Assembly (NCBI GenBank): GCA_947451735.1
Contig: CANGAY010000026.1
Coordinates: 1-7,565 of the forward strand
Source of the DNA: Actinomycetota bacterium
Lineage (GTDB): Bacteria; Actinomycetota; Thermoleophilia; Miltoncostaeales; Miltoncostaeaceae
Direction: 5' to 3'
Length of the DNA: 7,565 bases
In this document: positions 1-6,168 of the stretch, piece after piece
How positions within the stretch are numbered: position 1 is the first letter of the stretch
How the letters are laid out: every line of letters begins with the position of its first letter
Translations under genes and position numbers: made by a program
Notes under the pieces: generated by a model
The model's input: only the letters and a program-made list of their open reading frames with translations
Databases searched by the model: none
What the model was told of the DNA's origin: nothing

Positions 1-62
1 CAACGCGTCGCATGCCCGTGCCGCCGCCGGCACCGGGTCAGCCCGGCACCGCCGGCGCGTAG
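1..62 (+). CDS. C-terminal tail of an upstream gene, possibly ftsH (partial)
   Basis: The reading frame that starts at base 3 is open from the left edge and stops at TAG 60-62. It encodes about 19 residues rich in Pro, Gly and Ala, including MPVPPPAPGQPGTAGA, and most of its third positions are G or C, as in the real genes here. Low-complexity proline-rich endings are common in actinobacterial FtsH proteases, and in M. tuberculosis ftsH lies just upstream of folE-folP. The ftsH identity is an inference from neighbourhood only, because no catalytic part is visible. A competing frame stays open to TGA 110-112 and would overlap the folP ATG, but its product is an Arg/Ala/Ser-rich string that looks less like protein. 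Confidence 0.4.
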   Translation, partial: TRRMPVPPPAPGQPGTAGA

Positions 63-108
63 CCTTCCGCGCATCAGCGCGACCCTCTCATGGCTCAGGT
101 CCCCGTGC

Positions 109-900
109 GTGATGGGGATCCTCAACGTCACGCCCGACTCGTTTGCGGACGGCGGGCAGCATGACGCCGCCGACACGGCGGTGGCGCGCATCGCCGCCGT
201 GGCCGCCCAGGGTGCCGCCATCTGCGACATCGGTGCCGAGAGCACGCGCCCCGGTGCGGCGCCCGTGGGGGCTGACGAGGAGCTGCGCCGCCTGGAGCCC
301 GTGCTGGCGGCGATGCGGGGTGGCGGCATTGACGTGCCGATCTCCATCGACACACGGCACGCGGCGACCGCCGCCGCCGCGCTCGACGCCGGCGCGGTGC
401 TGGTGAACGACGTGAGCGCGGGGGCAGACCCGGCCATGCTGCCGCTGGTGGCCGACCAGGGGGCGGCGGTGTGCCTCATGCACATGCGCGGCGAGCCGCA
501 GACCATGCAGGACGACCCGCGGTACGACGACGTGGTGGGTGAGGTGGTGGCCTTCCTGGAGGCACGCCTGGCTGCCGCCGTGGCGGCGGGGGTGCCAGAG
601 GACGCCGTGCTGCTCGACCCGGGCATCGGCTTCGGCAAGTCGCTCCATCACAACGTGGCGCTGCTCGCCGCCCTTCCGCGCATCGCCGCCATCGGCTGCC
701 CCGTGGTGGTGGGCGCCTCGCGGAAGGGCGTGATCGGCCAGATCACCGGCCGCGAGGTGGTCGATCGCCTGCCGGGGTCGCTCGGTGCCGCGCTCGCCTC
801 GGTGGCGGGTGGCGCGCAGGTGGTGCGCGTGCACGACGTCGCCGCTACCGTGGACGCCCTCGCGGTGTTCCAGGCAATCCGCACGGGAGACGTGCAGTGA
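109..900 (+). CDS. folP: Dihydropteroate synthase (FolP)
   Basis: This cytoplasmic enzyme condenses 6-hydroxymethyl-7,8-dihydropterin diphosphate with p-aminobenzoate to make 7,8-dihydropteroate, the sulfonamide-sensitive step of folate synthesis. The protein has 263 residues and all TIM-barrel signatures in order: MGILNVTPDSF at the N-terminus, DIGAESTRPG at 40-49, SIDT with Asp81, VNDVSAG with Asn100, LLDPGIGFGK with Asp170 and Lys177, SRKG at 204-207, and RVH at 240-242. The start is GTG 109 or ATG 112; the frame has no other ATG/GTG/TTG back to the window edge. Either start leaves almost no residues before the first signature, where homologues usually have 10-20, and the Shine-Dalgarno match is weak (AGG at 97-99). 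It overlaps folB by 4 nt (GTGA), so the two are probably translationally coupled. Function is near certain; the start is not. Confidence 0.95.
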   Translation: MMGILNVTPDSFADGGQHDAADTAVARIAAVAAQGAAICDIGAESTRPGAAPVGADEELRRLEPVLAAMRGGGIDVPISIDTRHAATAAAALDAGAVLVNDVSAGADPAMLPLVADQGAAVCLMHMRGEPQTMQDDPRYDDVVGEVVAFLEARLAAAVAAGVPEDAVLLDPGIGFGKSLHHNVALLAALPRIAAIGCPVVVGASRKGVIGQITGREVVDRLPGSLGAALASVAGGAQVVRVHDVAATVDALAVFQAIRTGDVQ

Positions 901-1268
901 GCGGCATGATCATTCACATCCGTGGTCTCGAGGTACGGGGCAACCATGGCGTGCTGCCCGAAGAGCGCGAGCTGGGCCAGCCGTTCATCATCGACGTGGC
1001 CATGGAGGTGTCGAGCCTGGCGTCGTGCGCGAGCGACGCCCTGGGCGACACGGTGGACTACGGCACGGTGTGCGACGACGTGGCCGCCATCGTGGCCGGC
1101 CCCGCCGTTGACCTCATCGAGCGCCTTGCGCAGCTCATCGCCGACCGGGTGCTGCAGGAGCCGCTGGTGCAGGCGGTCACCGTGACGGTGGGCAAGCCGC
1201 AGGCACCGGTGGCGCACGCCATTGATGAGGTGGCGGTGACCCTGCACGTGGAGCGCGACGCGGCATGA
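897..1268 (+). CDS. folB: Dihydroneopterin aldolase (FolB)
   Basis: FolB converts 7,8-dihydroneopterin to 6-hydroxymethyl-7,8-dihydropterin and glycolaldehyde, two steps before FolP. The 123-residue length is typical for this small octamer-forming family. Numbering from GTG 897, the residues expected at the active site are present: Glu22 in GNHGVLPEE, Tyr55 in VDYGTV, Glu75 in LIERLA and Lys100 in VTVGKP. These match the classical positions of the S. aureus enzyme closely, which favours GTG 897 or the nearby ATG 906 (three residues later). GTG 897 gives a 4-nt GTGA overlap with the folP stop, and the downstream end overlaps folK as ATGA. This points to one co-translated folate block. Confidence 0.95.
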   Translation: MSGMIIHIRGLEVRGNHGVLPEERELGQPFIIDVAMEVSSLASCASDALGDTVDYGTVCDDVAAIVAGPAVDLIERLAQLIADRVLQEPLVQAVTVTVGKPQAPVAHAIDEVAVTLHVERDAA

Positions 1269-1795
1269 GCCGGTACTGGCTGGGCCTGGGGTCGAACCTC
1301 GGGGACCGGGCCGAGGCGCTGCAGCAGGCCGTGCATGCGCTCGCGCACGAAGGTGTGGAGGTGCGGGCGGTGAGTGCGGTGTATGAGACCGCCCCGCAGG
1401 ATGTGGAGGATCAGCCGCCGTTCCTCAATGCCGCCGCCATCGCCGAGAGCCATCTCGAACCACCTGCGGTGCTCGCGGCGGCCAAGCGCGTGGAGCGGGC
1501 GGCGGGCCGTGATCTCGACGGCCTGCGGTACGGCCCACGGCCCATCGACATCGACCTGCTGGTGTGGGACGGCGGCGCCTTCACGTCACGCGACCCCGAC
1601 CTGACCATCCCGCATCTTCGCCTGGCCGAACGCCGCTTCGCGCTGGTGCCGCTGCTCGAGGTGGACCCGGCCCTCGTGCTGCCCGACGGCACGGCCATCG
1701 CCGCGCTGGCCGCCGCCATCGCGCCCGGCGACCAGCCGGTTGCGCGCACCGACTATCCGCTGGTGGCGCCGCACTCCGGCGCCCCCGGTCTATGA
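1265..1795 (+). CDS. folK: 6-hydroxymethyl-7,8-dihydropterin pyrophosphokinase (FolK)
   Basis: FolK transfers pyrophosphate from ATP to 6-hydroxymethyl-7,8-dihydropterin, making the FolP substrate. The protein has 176 residues. It opens with the family hallmark LGLGSNLGDR, continues with SAVYETAP and FLNAA, then RYGPRPIDIDLL at 88-99 with the magnesium-binding Asp95 and Asp97 (the same numbers as in E. coli), and LTIPHLRLAERRFALVPL. The start ATG 1265 overlaps the folB TGA by 4 nt. The last 25 or so residues are not conserved-looking, as is usual in this family. With FolB and FolP this gives three consecutive steps of tetrahydrofolate synthesis; folE and folC are not in the window. Confidence 0.95.
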   Translation: MSRYWLGLGSNLGDRAEALQQAVHALAHEGVEVRAVSAVYETAPQDVEDQPPFLNAAAIAESHLEPPAVLAAAKRVERAAGRDLDGLRYGPRPIDIDLLVWDGGAFTSRDPDLTIPHLRLAERRFALVPLLEVDPALVLPDGTAIAALAAAIAPGDQPVARTDYPLVAPHSGAPGL

Positions 1796-1796
1796 T
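1791..1796 (+). promoter_or_regulatory. Possible internal -10 element before the DUF2469 gene
   Basis: TATGAT matches the sigma-70 -10 consensus at five of six bases and lies over the folK stop, 9 nt before ATG 1806. A transcript from it would have almost no 5' leader, which is common in actinobacteria. No good -35 hexamer is seen 16-18 nt upstream, and the gene has no Shine-Dalgarno sequence, so a near-leaderless internal promoter is plausible but unproven. Confidence 0.3.
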
Positions 1797-1805
1797 CCCG
1801 CGCCC

Positions 1806-2138
1806 ATGTCGCACACCGATGAACTTGACGAGTACGACGCGGAGCTCGAGCTCCGCCTGAAGCGCGAATACGCGGATGTCTTTCCGCTGTTCCGCTACTG
1901 CGTGCTCACGCAGGAAGCCACGTACCTGTGCAACCACCTTCAGCGTGAGGTGGAGCCTCAGGCCAACTACCCGTTCTTCAAGATCACCATGGAGGACGTG
2001 TGGGTATGGGACAAGAACCGTCCCACGCGCATCATCCCGCGCGTTGAGGTGCACACCACCCAGGACATCACGGTGGAGGTGCTGCGCCTCGATGATGACG
2101 CCGCGCCCGACCCCGACGCGCCCATGGCGGTGGACTGA
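1806..2138 (+). CDS. DUF2469 family protein of unknown function
   Basis: This 110-residue acidic protein has no signal peptide or membrane segment. Its layout matches my memory of the DUF2469 family: an N-terminal stretch rich in Glu/Asp/Leu leading to LKREYADVFPLFRY, then QEATYLCNH, a central WVWDKNRPTR (Trp66-Asp69), and a final VHTTQDITVEVL before an acidic Asp/Ala/Pro tail. The family is restricted to Actinomycetota as far as I know, and its function is not established. ATG 1806 was chosen because upstream residues in this frame run into folK and lack family similarity. It sits 10 nt after folK and 2 nt before coaX, so it is probably co-transcribed with cofactor-synthesis genes. No function can be inferred from that alone. 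Confidence 0.8.
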   Translation: MSHTDELDEYDAELELRLKREYADVFPLFRYCVLTQEATYLCNHLQREVEPQANYPFFKITMEDVWVWDKNRPTRIIPRVEVHTTQDITVEVLRLDDDAAPDPDAPMAVD

Positions 2139-2140
2139 CC

Positions 2141-2932
2141 GTGCTGCTCGCCGTTGACGTGGGCAACTCGCAGACGGTGGCCGGGCTCTTCTCGGACGAC
2201 CAGCTGCTGCACGACTGGCGCGTCTCCACCATCCGCCGCACCACGGTGGACGAGCTCGCGGCCGGGCACGACACCATTCTCGAGCTGCGCGGCGGAAGCC
2301 TCACCGAGGTGGACCACGTGGTGGTGGCCTCGGTGGTGCCCGAACTGACGGTGGCCTATCAGGCGCTCGCCGACCGCTACCTTGACCGCCCCGCCGTGGT
2401 GGTGGGACCCGGGGTGCGCACCGGCATGCCGCTGCTGGTGGACAACCCGCACGAGGTGGGCGCTGACCGCATCGCCAACGCCGTGGCCGCCCACGCACGC
2501 CTCGGCGGCCCCTGCGTGGTGGTCGACTTCGGCACGGCCACGACCATCGACGTGGTGTCGGCCGACGGGGAGTTCCTCGGCGGGGTCATCGCCCCGGGAG
2601 TGGACAGCGGCCTCGATGCCCTGTCGCAGCGGGCCGCGCGCCTGATGCGCGTGGAACTGGCATCGCCGCCCGCAGCCATCGGCCGCAACACGGTGGAGAG
2701 CATGCAGTCGGGGCTGGTGCTCGGCGCCGCGGCCATGGTTGACGGCATGGTCACCCGTATCGCCGAGGAACTGGGCGCGCAGCCGGTGGTCGTTGCCACC
2801 GGTGGCCTCGCCCCGCTGGTCATCCCGCACTCGGTGCTCATCGAGGAGCATGAGCCCATGCTCACGCTCGAGGGCCTGCGCATCGTCCACGAGCGCACGG
2901 TGGGGGCCCCGGCCCGGAGCCGCCGCCGGTGA
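2141..2932 (+). CDS. coaX: Type III pantothenate kinase (CoaX)
   Basis: CoaX phosphorylates pantothenate with ATP, the first step of coenzyme A synthesis; the type III enzyme belongs to the ASKHA superfamily and is insensitive to CoA feedback. The 263-residue protein starts MLLAVDVGNSQT (phosphate-1 motif, Asp6), continues with VVASVVPE, then DNPHEVGADRIANA holding the likely catalytic Asp109, VVDFGTATTIDV at 127-138 (phosphate-2 motif), GEFLGGVIAPG, RNTVESMQSG and ATGGLA (adenosine motif). It starts at GTG 2141, 2 nt after the preceding stop, and shares GTGA with dusB, so translation is likely coupled on both sides. The Arg-rich C-terminus, PARSRRR, is a minor peculiarity. Confidence 0.95.
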   Translation: MLLAVDVGNSQTVAGLFSDDQLLHDWRVSTIRRTTVDELAAGHDTILELRGGSLTEVDHVVVASVVPELTVAYQALADRYLDRPAVVVGPGVRTGMPLLVDNPHEVGADRIANAVAAHARLGGPCVVVDFGTATTIDVVSADGEFLGGVIAPGVDSGLDALSQRAARLMRVELASPPAAIGRNTVESMQSGLVLGAAAMVDGMVTRIAEELGAQPVVVATGGLAPLVIPHSVLIEEHEPMLTLEGLRIVHERTVGAPARSRRR

Positions 2933-3984
2933 AGAAGCGCATGCGCGCCCTCGTGGCGGCGCGCCAGCGTGAGCCGGTGGAGCCGGTGGCGGGGGAAGGC
3001 CCGTGGCCGCTCGCCGACACCTGGCGCGTGGGCGATGTGGTCATCCCCAACCGCGTGGTGCAGGCGCCGCTCGCGGGCATCGGCAACCGCGTGTTCCGCA
3101 GCCAGTCGCGCGAGCACGGCGCGGGCCTGGTGGTGTCGGAGATGGTGGCCGCCCACGGCATCCGCCACGGCAACCGCCGCACGCAGCAGATGCTCGACGT
3201 GGTGCCCGGTGAGCACCCAATGGGCATTCAGGTGTTCGGCGGCGACCCCGACGTGATGGCCGAGGCCGCCCGGGCCGTGCAGGACGCCGGCGCCGACATG
3301 GTGGACATCAACATGGGGTGCCCGGTCCCCAAGATCATGAAGACGGGCGCAGGCGCGGCGCTGCTGGCCGACCCGGCAAAGGGTGCCGCAGTGGTGCGCG
3401 CCATGGCCGATGCCGTGGACATCCCCGTGACGGTGAAGATGCGTCGTGGTCTGAAGCCCGGCGACATGGACCCGGCCGAGGTGGCGCGGCGCTTCGAGGA
3501 TGCCGGCGCGGCGATGATCACCATCCATCCGCGCGCCGCGGCCGAGGAGTACGCCGGCACGGCCGACCATGCAATCAGCGCCTCGGTGGTGGCCGCCGTG
3601 CAGATCCCGGTGGTCATCAGCGGCGATATCGCCGATGCCGTGCAGGCCCGGGCCGAACTCGACCGCACGGGCGCGGCTGCCGTGATGATCGGCCGGGCGG
3701 CGCTTGGCAACCCGTGGGTGTTCGGCGCCATCGCCGAGGGGCGTCCCGATCCGCGCCCGTCGCTGCCCGAGGTCATCACCGAACTCGAGGCCTTCTGCGA
3801 CGGCATCGAGGAACTGCTGGGGCCCGACCGCTCGTGCCATTACCTGCGCAAGTTCCACTCGTGGTACCTCACGGGCCGGGGCGTGCCCGATGCCGAGTTG
3901 CAGGCCCTCATGGAGGAGCCCGATCTGGCCCAGGTGCGCGTGCGACTGGCGCGCCTGCGCGCGTCGGCACCCCCCGCGGCATGA
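2929..3984 (+). CDS. dusB: tRNA-dihydrouridine synthase (DusB/NifR3 family)
   Basis: This FMN-dependent enzyme reduces selected uridines in the tRNA D-loop to dihydrouridine using NADPH. The 351-residue protein shows the Dus TIM barrel: APLAGIGNRVFR (46-57, flavin binding), GIQVFGGDP, DINMGCPVPKI with catalytic Cys131, GAGAALL, TVKMRRG with flavin-contacting Lys170, IHPRAAAEEYAG with His200, ISGDIADAVQA, and MIGRAALGNPW with Gly255-Arg256. A C-terminal helical region (LRKFHSWYL) follows, as in DusB. The segment HPRAAAEEY replaces the commoner HgRtr...Y, and SGDI replaces NGDI; these are conservative variants. The start is GTG 2929, overlapping the coaX stop; ATG 2941 is an alternative. About 30 residues before the barrel are basic and poorly conserved. 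The exact Dus subgroup is less sure than the enzyme class. Confidence 0.93.
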   Translation: MKKRMRALVAARQREPVEPVAGEGPWPLADTWRVGDVVIPNRVVQAPLAGIGNRVFRSQSREHGAGLVVSEMVAAHGIRHGNRRTQQMLDVVPGEHPMGIQVFGGDPDVMAEAARAVQDAGADMVDINMGCPVPKIMKTGAGAALLADPAKGAAVVRAMADAVDIPVTVKMRRGLKPGDMDPAEVARRFEDAGAAMITIHPRAAAEEYAGTADHAISASVVAAVQIPVVISGDIADAVQARAELDRTGAAAVMIGRAALGNPWVFGAIAEGRPDPRPSLPEVITELEAFCDGIEELLGPDRSCHYLRKFHSWYLTGRGVPDAELQALMEEPDLAQVRVRLARLRASAPPAA

Positions 3985-4012
3985 CACACCGACGGGTCGC
4001 GCGACACGTGCA

Positions 4013-4042
4013 TTGCGCGCCCCCGACCGCCTCGGGTATCGT
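4013..4042 (+). promoter_or_regulatory. Candidate promoter for greA-lysS
   Basis: TTGCGC (4013-4018) and TATCGT (4037-4042) are separated by 18 nt within the roughly 100-nt gap after dusB. They resemble actinobacterial sigma-A -35 and TANNNT -10 elements, and would start RNA near 4049, about 36 nt before greA. The -35 matches consensus at only three bases. Confidence 0.45.
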
Positions 4043-4069
4043 CCGCGGCCGCTTTCAGGGCAACGACGC

Positions 4070-4078
4070 AAGGGGAGG
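4070..4078 (+). promoter_or_regulatory. Strong ribosome binding site of greA
   Basis: AAGGGGAGG lies 6 nt before GTG 4085 and fixes that codon as the start. It is one of the few strong Shine-Dalgarno sequences in the window, consistent with greA being first in its transcription unit. The overlapping TTG at 4084 reads into a stop after five codons and can be ruled out. Confidence 0.8.
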
Positions 4079-4084
4079 CTGCTT

Positions 4085-4564
4085 GTGGAACGCGAGGTGA
4101 TCCTCACCGAAGAGGGCTACGCCAAGCTCCAGGACGAGATCGAGTACCTCACGACGACCAAGCGTCGCGAGGTTGCCGATCGCATCAAGACGGCACGTGA
4201 GTTCGGCGACATCTCCGAGAACTCCGAGTACGACGACGCCAAGAATGAGCAGGCGCACGTCGAGTCGCGCATCATCCAGATCGAGCACCAGCTGCGCAAC
4301 GCCCGCATCGTCGACACGCACGATGTGGCCACCGACGTGGTGGGCATCGGCACCAAGGTGACCGTGCGCACCACCAGCGACAAGAAGACCAAGAGCTTCG
4401 CGCTCGTGGGATCGGCCGAGGCCGACCCCATGAACGACCGCCTGTCGAACGAGAGCCCCATCGGCAAGGCGCTGATGGGTCGCAAGAAGGGCGACAAGGT
4501 CACCGTTGCCACCCCGCGCGGCCAGGTGGAATACCAGGTCGTGAAGATCGAGGCGGAGGACTGA
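4085..4564 (+). CDS. greA: Transcription elongation factor GreA
   Basis: GreA inserts its coiled coil into the RNA polymerase secondary channel and stimulates cleavage of backtracked transcripts. The 159-residue length is standard. The N-terminal coiled coil (residues about 8-75) contains LTEEGYAKLQDEIEYL and the acidic tip GDISENSEYDDAKNEQ, with Asp42 and Glu45 placed to coordinate the catalytic magnesium. The C-terminal FKBP-like domain ends with SPIGKALMGRKKGDKV and VEYQVVKI. The acidic tip distinguishes it from anti-Gre decoys that lack these residues. GTG 4085 is set by the Shine-Dalgarno sequence at 4070-4078. Its stop overlaps the apparent lysS start as CTGA, so it is probably the first gene of a greA-lysS unit. 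Confidence 0.96.
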   Translation: MEREVILTEEGYAKLQDEIEYLTTTKRREVADRIKTAREFGDISENSEYDDAKNEQAHVESRIIQIEHQLRNARIVDTHDVATDVVGIGTKVTVRTTSDKKTKSFALVGSAEADPMNDRLSNESPIGKALMGRKKGDKVTVATPRGQVEYQVVKIEAED

Positions 4565-6075
4565 GCACCTCCCCCGACGTCCCGGGCGGGGCGCCCGAGG
4601 ACGCCGATGGCGGTATCGAGCGCCTGATCGCCGATCGCCGCCAGCGCGCGGCCGAACTGCGTGCGCAGGGCATCAACCCGTACCCGGCGAGGTTCACGGG
4701 TCGCGTGCCCGTGGCCGACGCCCGCGCCCTCGGCGAGCCGCTCGAGGCGGGGGACGAGGCCGATGGGCAGGTGGCCGTGGCCGGGCGCCTGGTGGCCCGT
4801 CGCGGACAGGGCAAGACCGTGTTCGCCGACGTGGAGGACCGCAGCGGCACCATGCAGGTGTGGGCCACGCTCGACCGCCTGGGCGAGCAGGGGCTCGCCG
4901 TGCTGGCCGGCGCGCATCTGGGCGACATCGTGGGTATCCGCGGCACCGTGGTGCGCACGCGCCGCGGCGAGGTGTCGGTGGCCGCCGACTCGGTGGACAT
5001 GCTGGCCAAGTCGCTGCGCCCACCGCCCGACCGCCACGCCGGGCTCACCGACCCGGAGACCCGCTACCGGCAGCGCTACCTCGACCTGATGGCTGCCGAG
5101 GACGTGCGCGAGCAGTTCATGATGCGCGCCCGTGCCATCGCCGGCGTGCGGCGCTTTCTCGACTCCCGCGGCTTCATCGAGGTCGAGACCCCGGCACTGC
5201 AGCCCATCTATGGCGGTGCCGCCGCACGCCCGTTCGTGACGCACCACAACGAACTCGACCGCGACCTCTTCCTGCGCATCGCCACCGAGCTGTACCTCAA
5301 GCGCTGCATCGTGGGCGGCCTCGAGAAGGTGTACGAGATCGGCAAGGACTTCCGCAACGAGGGCGTGTCGTTCAAGCACAACCCCGAGTTCACGATGCTC
5401 GAGACGTACGAGGCATTCGCCGACTACGACGACGTGGCGGCCATGCTCGAGGAGATGGTGTCGTCCGCGGCCATCGAGGCCACCGGTGGCACGACGGTGC
5501 CGTGGAAGGACGGCGAGATCGACTTCACGCCGCCGTGGCGACGGGTGCGCCTGGTGGATGCCCTCCAGGAGACCAGCGGAATCGACGTGATGGCGCACCC
5601 CGACGCGGCATCGCTGCGCCAGGCCATGCGTGCCGCGGGTCTGGACGCCCCCGACAACGCGCCCTGGCCCAAGCTGGTGGACGGTATCCTCAGCCAGTCG
5701 CTCGAGCCCACGCTCATCCAGCCCACCATCCTCATGGACTACCCGCTGGAACTCTCGCCGTTCGCCAAGCGCCGCGAGGACGACCCGCGCCTGGTGGAGC
5801 GCTTCGAGGCGTTCTGCGGGGGCATGGAGCTCGCGAATGCGTTCTCCGAGCTGAACGACCCCGACGACCAGCGCGAGCGGTTCGCCATGCTGCAGGCCGA
5901 TCGCGCGGCGGGCGATGACGAGGCGCAGCCCGCCGACGAGGATTTCCTCATCGCGCTCGAGCACGGCATGCCGCCCACCGGTGGGCTCGGTCTGGGCATC
6001 GACCGTCTGGTGATGCTGCTCACCGATCGTCATTCGATCCGTGAGGTCATCCTTTTTCCTGCAATGCGCAACTAA
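4561..6075 (+). CDS. lysS: Lysyl-tRNA synthetase, class II (LysS), probable CTG start
   Basis: LysS charges tRNA-Lys with lysine using ATP. From CTG 4561 it has 504 residues, normal for the family: an N-terminal segment with RRQRAAELRAQGINPYPARF at about 27-46, an OB-fold anticodon-binding domain (about 71-155), then the class II catalytic core. Motif 1 is GFIEVETPAL (204-213), motif 2 is FRNEGVS with KHNPEFTMLE (264-281), and motif 3 is GGLGLGIDRLVMLL (474-487), ending ILFPAMRN. ELNDPDDQRERF is also present. The frame has no ATG, GTG or TTG before GTG 4705, which would remove the conserved INPYP segment and 48 residues. CTG 4561 shares CTGA with the greA stop. GGAGG (4555-4559) is only 1 nt away, so initiation may rely on coupling to greA. 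Confidence 0.95.
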   Translation: MSTSPDVPGGAPEDADGGIERLIADRRQRAAELRAQGINPYPARFTGRVPVADARALGEPLEAGDEADGQVAVAGRLVARRGQGKTVFADVEDRSGTMQVWATLDRLGEQGLAVLAGAHLGDIVGIRGTVVRTRRGEVSVAADSVDMLAKSLRPPPDRHAGLTDPETRYRQRYLDLMAAEDVREQFMMRARAIAGVRRFLDSRGFIEVETPALQPIYGGAAARPFVTHHNELDRDLFLRIATELYLKRCIVGGLEKVYEIGKDFRNEGVSFKHNPEFTMLETYEAFADYDDVAAMLEEMVSSAAIEATGGTTVPWKDGEIDFTPPWRRVRLVDALQETSGIDVMAHPDAASLRQAMRAAGLDAPDNAPWPKLVDGILSQSLEPTLIQPTILMDYPLELSPFAKRREDDPRLVERFEAFCGGMELANAFSELNDPDDQRERFAMLQADRAAGDDEAQPADEDFLIALEHGMPPTGGLGLGIDRLVMLLTDRHSIREVILFPAMRN

Positions 6076-6079
6076 TGAG

Positions 6080-6142
6080 GAGAACGGCGACGGTGCGCCT
6101 TGCGCCCGTGCCATGCCGGGAGTAATTTCCCCCGCCGTTCTC
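6080..6142 (+). repeat. Inverted repeat framing the rpsR promoter region
   Basis: GAGAACGGCG at 6080-6089 is the exact reverse complement of CGCCGTTCTC at 6133-6142, a 10-bp stem with a 43-nt interior. It begins 4 nt after the lysS stop. The interior holds a smaller possible stem (GGGA 6118-6121 with TCCC 6128-6131) and the promoter-like pair of rpsR. In a lysS read-through transcript it could fold as a long hairpin. A transcript started inside it would keep only the right arm. There is no T-run, so it is not a classical terminator. Confidence 0.5.
6100..6128 (+). promoter_or_regulatory. Candidate promoter for rpsR
   Basis: TTGCGC (6100-6105) and TAATTT (6123-6128) are 17 nt apart, the ideal spacing. 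RNA would start near 6135, about 34 nt before ATG 6169. The -35 hexamer is identical to that proposed for greA, and AT-rich TAATTT stands out against very GC-rich surroundings. Confidence 0.45.
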
Positions 6143-6168
6143 AGCAGCACACGAAATCGAGAGGTCAC

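Noticed and set aside
1740..1805. TTG 1740 as the DUF2469 start
   Set aside because: The added 22 residues are an off-frame reading of the folK end, and family similarity begins just after ATG 1806.
3996..4005. Palindrome GTCGCGCGAC after dusB as an operator or terminator
   Set aside because: It has no loop, no T-run and only CG-rich dyad symmetry of a kind expected by chance in this composition.
3704..4084. Possible N-terminal extension of greA into dusB
   Set aside because: The frame is open, but residues upstream of GTG 4085 are an off-frame reading of dusB, and the Shine-Dalgarno at 4070-4078 plus normal GreA length fix the start.
2377..4107. A 576-codon minus-strand open frame opposite coaX and dusB
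   Set aside because: It has the same artefact signature: low-complexity His/Arg/Ala composition and no recognisable motif or ribosome binding site.
4705..4713. GTG 4705 as the lysS start
   Set aside because: It would delete the conserved N-terminal INPYP region and part of the approach to the OB-fold, although it is the first conventional start codon.
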